Position numbers and translations under genes: made by a program
The notes under the pieces: generated by a model
What the model saw: only the letters and a program-made list of their open reading frames with translations
Database searches by the model: none
Told to the model about the DNA's origin: nothing
Part shown: positions 4,580 to 6,812 of the stretch, piece after piece
Layout: each line of letters opens with the position of its first letter
How positions within the stretch are numbered: the stretch's first letter is position 1
From: DATDAH01 sp036525535
GTDB lineage: Bacteria; Actinomycetota; Acidimicrobiia; Acidimicrobiales; DATDAH01
Reading direction: 5' to 3'
Assembly: GCA_036525535.1 (NCBI GenBank)
Contig: DATDAH010000370.1
Coordinates: forward strand, 1-6,812
Length of the DNA stretch: 6,812 nucleotides

Positions 4580-6809
4580 CGACCGGGCGGTGGCCGTTGG
4601 TCAGCTCGGGGAGGCCGGTGTCGACCGGGGCGTGATCCCGGTGGGCCGTCATGGCCATCTCGTGGTACCGCTCCAGCACCTCCTGGGCCGAAGCGTCGTG
4701 GTACACCCGCCCGTCGACCAGCGGTCCCTCGGTCCCCTCGATGACGGCGACGACGTCCTCGCCGGCCAGGGTCTTGTGCTGCTCCAGGGCGTGGGCCACG
4801 GCCAGGATCTCGTGGCGGTTCTGGCGGACCAGCTCGACCGTCTCCTCCAGGATCCGACCCAGGTTCTCCTCGATCCGCTGACCCAGAGCCGCGCTCTGCA
4901 GCAGTTCCCGCTCGTGCTCGTCGTCGCCGGTCGGGCGCCCGCCGCCCCCGACGCCGAGTTGGTGGGTCACGCCGTGGCTGGCCACGGTCGAGCCCATGCC
5001 CCAGTAGCCCTCCATCATCGTGGCCAGGGTGGTGGCCCCGGCCAGGTCCGAGGACACGCCCGACGAGCTGTCCCCACCGAAGAACTCCCGCTCCCCCGCC
5101 AGCGAGGCGAGGGAGACCTTGATGTCGGCCTCGTACTCCGAGCGCCAGCGGGTGAACTGGTCCTCGGGCCGGATCGAGCTGACCATGCCGAGGTAGCTGC
5201 CGCCCTTCTCGATGGTGGCCAGGTCGATCTGGAGGTGCTTGCGTTCGCGGTACGCGATGACGGCATGGCAGCCCTCGTGCACGGCGATGGCGTGGCGCTC
5301 CCGCTCGATGTACTCCACGTCCTCGGGCGGGCCCAGATCCTTCATCTGCTTGGCCTCGAGGACGTCCCGCCACGTGATGCGGTCCCGACCGGCGCGGATG
5401 GCGACGATGAGGGCCTCGTTGACCAGGTCCTTGATGGTGGCCCCGGTGGCGTAGGGGGTCATGGTCGAGAGCTTCTCGAGCTGCTCGTCGGTCAGCTCGT
5501 GGTCGACCTTGTCGAAGTAGCCCAGGTAGGTGCGCTTGCGCCCCTCCTTGGAGGGATAGCCCACCTTGTAGATGCGGTCGATGCGACCCGGCCGCAGCAT
5601 GGCCTCGTCCAGGGCCTGGGGCATGTTCGTGGCCATCATGACCAGGATCCGGTACTTGGGCGGCGGCTTCGGGCGAAGCCCCAGCAGGCGGCGGCCGTAG
5701 CGGTTGAGGAAGCCCCGCGGCTTCTTCAACCCGGACAGCTCGGTGAGCAGCGCCTGCAGGGTGCCCATGCCCCCGCCACCCCCCATCATCCCGCCCATCA
5801 TGATCCCGTCCCGCTTGGGCTCGTCCTGGCGGGCGGCGGCCAGCGTCTGGCGGAGCACGGCGTCCTGGCCGGCCGGGGAGAGCCAGCGGTGGTGGTCGTC
5901 CCACGGCGCGGGGCTGGCGATGCCCTGCCCACCCAGCGGCCCCGGCGTCATGGACCCCCGGCTGCCCAGCGAGTCGGCCTCGTCGAAGAAGACGATGACC
6001 CCGCCGTAGCGCAGCGCCAGCTTGCGCAGCTTCCGGAACAGGCCCTTGACCTTGAGGATGCCGACGCCCATGAACATGTTGATGAAGGCCCCGGGGTCGA
6101 CGAAGACGAAGGGCTTGCCCGTCTCCCCCGCCACGGCCTCGGCCATCAGCGTCTTGCCGGTGCCCGGCGGCCCCCACAGCAGGATCCCGCCGGGGACGTA
6201 ACCGCCCTTCTCCTCGATCTTCTCGGGCTCCTCCAGGAAGAGCATGTTCTCCCGGACCCGGGCCACGACCGCGTCCTGGCCCCAGACGTCTTCCATCCGG
6301 GTCTCGATGTCGTCGGGGAAGTAGGTGTCGATGCCGCCCCGGGACAGGAACCAGAACAGCCCGATGAACTGGAACATGACGAAGAAGAAGCCGAAGGCGA
6401 GCTGGAAGATGAAGGGCAGGGCCCCGTACATCCGGGCGGGCAGCTCGAACAGGGCGGTGACCGGCGAGACATCGAAGAGGGCCCCGAGCACGACGCTCAG
6501 CAGGAGCAGGAAGCCGACGATCTTGGCCACCCGGGCGAAGCGGAACCGGTTCCAGTCGTCGTAGCGGGCCGCCCGGCGCTCGAAGCGACCGAACACCCCG
6601 TCGGCCCAGAAGTGGTGGTACCCGGGCCAGGACTCGGCCAGCAGGAAGTGGGCCTGGCGGATGGCCTCCAGCCCGATGAGCGCCAGCACCCACCACTTGG
6701 ACTCGAAGGTGCGGTTGAGGGCGTCCTCGAACGGCAGGATCGGGTTGTCCGCCATGTCGGACCAGACGAAGAACCAGAACAGGGCGACCAGCAGGAGCAG
6801 GAACTTCAC
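4566..6809 (-). CDS. FtsH-like membrane AAA+ zinc metalloprotease (M41-type) with large insertion
   Basis: A 747-residue divergent relative of FtsH, the membrane-anchored ATP-dependent protease that extracts and degrades membrane and misfolded proteins. AAA+ motifs: Walker A GPPGTGKT (213-220), pore loop MFMGVG with F246, Walker B VIVFFDEAD (271-279), sensor-1 N395, and arginine fingers R406 and R409 in LRPGRIDR. Peptidase motifs: HEGCH (511-515; Zn ligands H511 and H515, catalytic E512) and third ligand D588 in VSSDL, 77 residues on, close to the 78 recalled for E. coli FtsH (H417/D495). The catalytic machinery therefore looks intact. Oddities: four hydrophobic segments before the ATPase (2-16, 40-50, 95-112, 127-156) instead of FtsH's usual two around a periplasmic domain, and about 72 extra residues between Walker B and sensor 1, including a Met/Gly tract (336-349). 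A helical C-terminal region (630-690) resembles the end of FtsH. The start given is a GTG three bases from the window edge, so the true start may be further upstream. It is not the canonical FtsH; that gene is presumably elsewhere. Confidence 0.85.
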   Translation of the reverse strand: MKFLLLLVALFWFFVWSDMADNPILPFEDALNRTFESKWWVLALIGLEAIRQAHFLLAESWPGYHHFWADGVFGRFERRAARYDDWNRFRFARVAKIVGFLLLLSVVLGALFDVSPVTALFELPARMYGALPFIFQLAFGFFFVMFQFIGLFWFLSRGGIDTYFPDDIETRMEDVWGQDAVVARVRENMLFLEEPEKIEEKGGYVPGGILLWGPPGTGKTLMAEAVAGETGKPFVFVDPGAFINMFMGVGILKVKGLFRKLRKLALRYGGVIVFFDEADSLGSRGSMTPGPLGGQGIASPAPWDDHHRWLSPAGQDAVLRQTLAAARQDEPKRDGIMMGGMMGGGGGMGTLQALLTELSGLKKPRGFLNRYGRRLLGLRPKPPPKYRILVMMATNMPQALDEAMLRPGRIDRIYKVGYPSKEGRKRTYLGYFDKVDHELTDEQLEKLSTMTPYATGATIKDLVNEALIVAIRAGRDRITWRDVLEAKQMKDLGPPEDVEYIERERHAIAVHEGCHAVIAYRERKHLQIDLATIEKGGSYLGMVSSIRPEDQFTRWRSEYEADIKVSLASLAGEREFFGGDSSSGVSSDLAGATTLATMMEGYWGMGSTVASHGVTHQLGVGGGGRPTGDDEHERELLQSAALGQRIEENLGRILEETVELVRQNRHEILAVAHALEQHKTLAGEDVVAVIEGTEGPLVDGRVYHDASAQEVLERYHEMAMTAHRDHAPVDTGLPELTNGHRPVVRPG

Positions 6810-6812
6810 CCG

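Noticed and set aside
5760..5815. Met/Gly-coding low-complexity tract considered as a DNA repeat or slippage site
   Set aside because: The codons are mixed and there is no exact tandem unit; the frame continues unbroken into conserved AAA+ sequence, so it is treated as part of the protein.
4555..6696. Second long minus-strand open frame over the protease gene (about 713 codons)
   Set aside because: It is the shifted frame of the same strand, Arg/Gly/Pro/His-rich and without domains; the AAA+ and HEXXH motifs lie in the other frame.

Overview
This window is very GC-rich, with strong G/C third-position bias and long spurious open frames opposite real genes. Gene content and protein style suggest a high-GC Gram-positive, most likely Actinomycetota and possibly an Acidimicrobiia-like lineage. 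The lineage is inferred from protein style only; no RNA gene or marker gene is present to confirm it.

Layout: five protein genes fill almost the whole window. On the minus strand, reading right to left, hemQ (2895-2212) is followed after 98 bases by livH (2113-794) and, 9 bases further, by livM (784 to beyond the left edge). Divergent from hemQ across a 61-base intergenic region is a plus-strand gene (2957-4579) encoding a flippase-like membrane domain fused to a family 2 glycosyltransferase. It meets, tail to tail with a 14-base overlap, a minus-strand FtsH-like membrane AAA+ zinc protease (6809-4566) whose GTG start lies 3 bases from the right edge.

How the genes work together: livH and livM encode the two permease subunits of a branched-chain amino acid type (HAAT family) ABC importer; the ATPases and binding protein would lie outside. 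hemQ encodes the last enzyme of the coproporphyrin-dependent haem pathway. The glycosyltransferase probably works on a polyprenyl-linked sugar, and the FtsH-like protein on membrane protein turnover. Apart from livH/livM these look like separate housekeeping functions side by side; I see no mobile element, CRISPR array, RNA gene or defence-like system.

Most worth a second look: LivH carries a signal peptide and a roughly 120-residue exported beta-type domain before its permease core; the FtsH-like protein has a multi-helix N-terminus and about 70 extra residues, including a Met/Gly tract, inside its AAA+ core; the flippase-glycosyltransferase fusion has the reverse domain order to archaeal AglD; HemQ has the Firmicutes-type active-site layout; and two short palindromes sit in the two promoter-bearing gaps.
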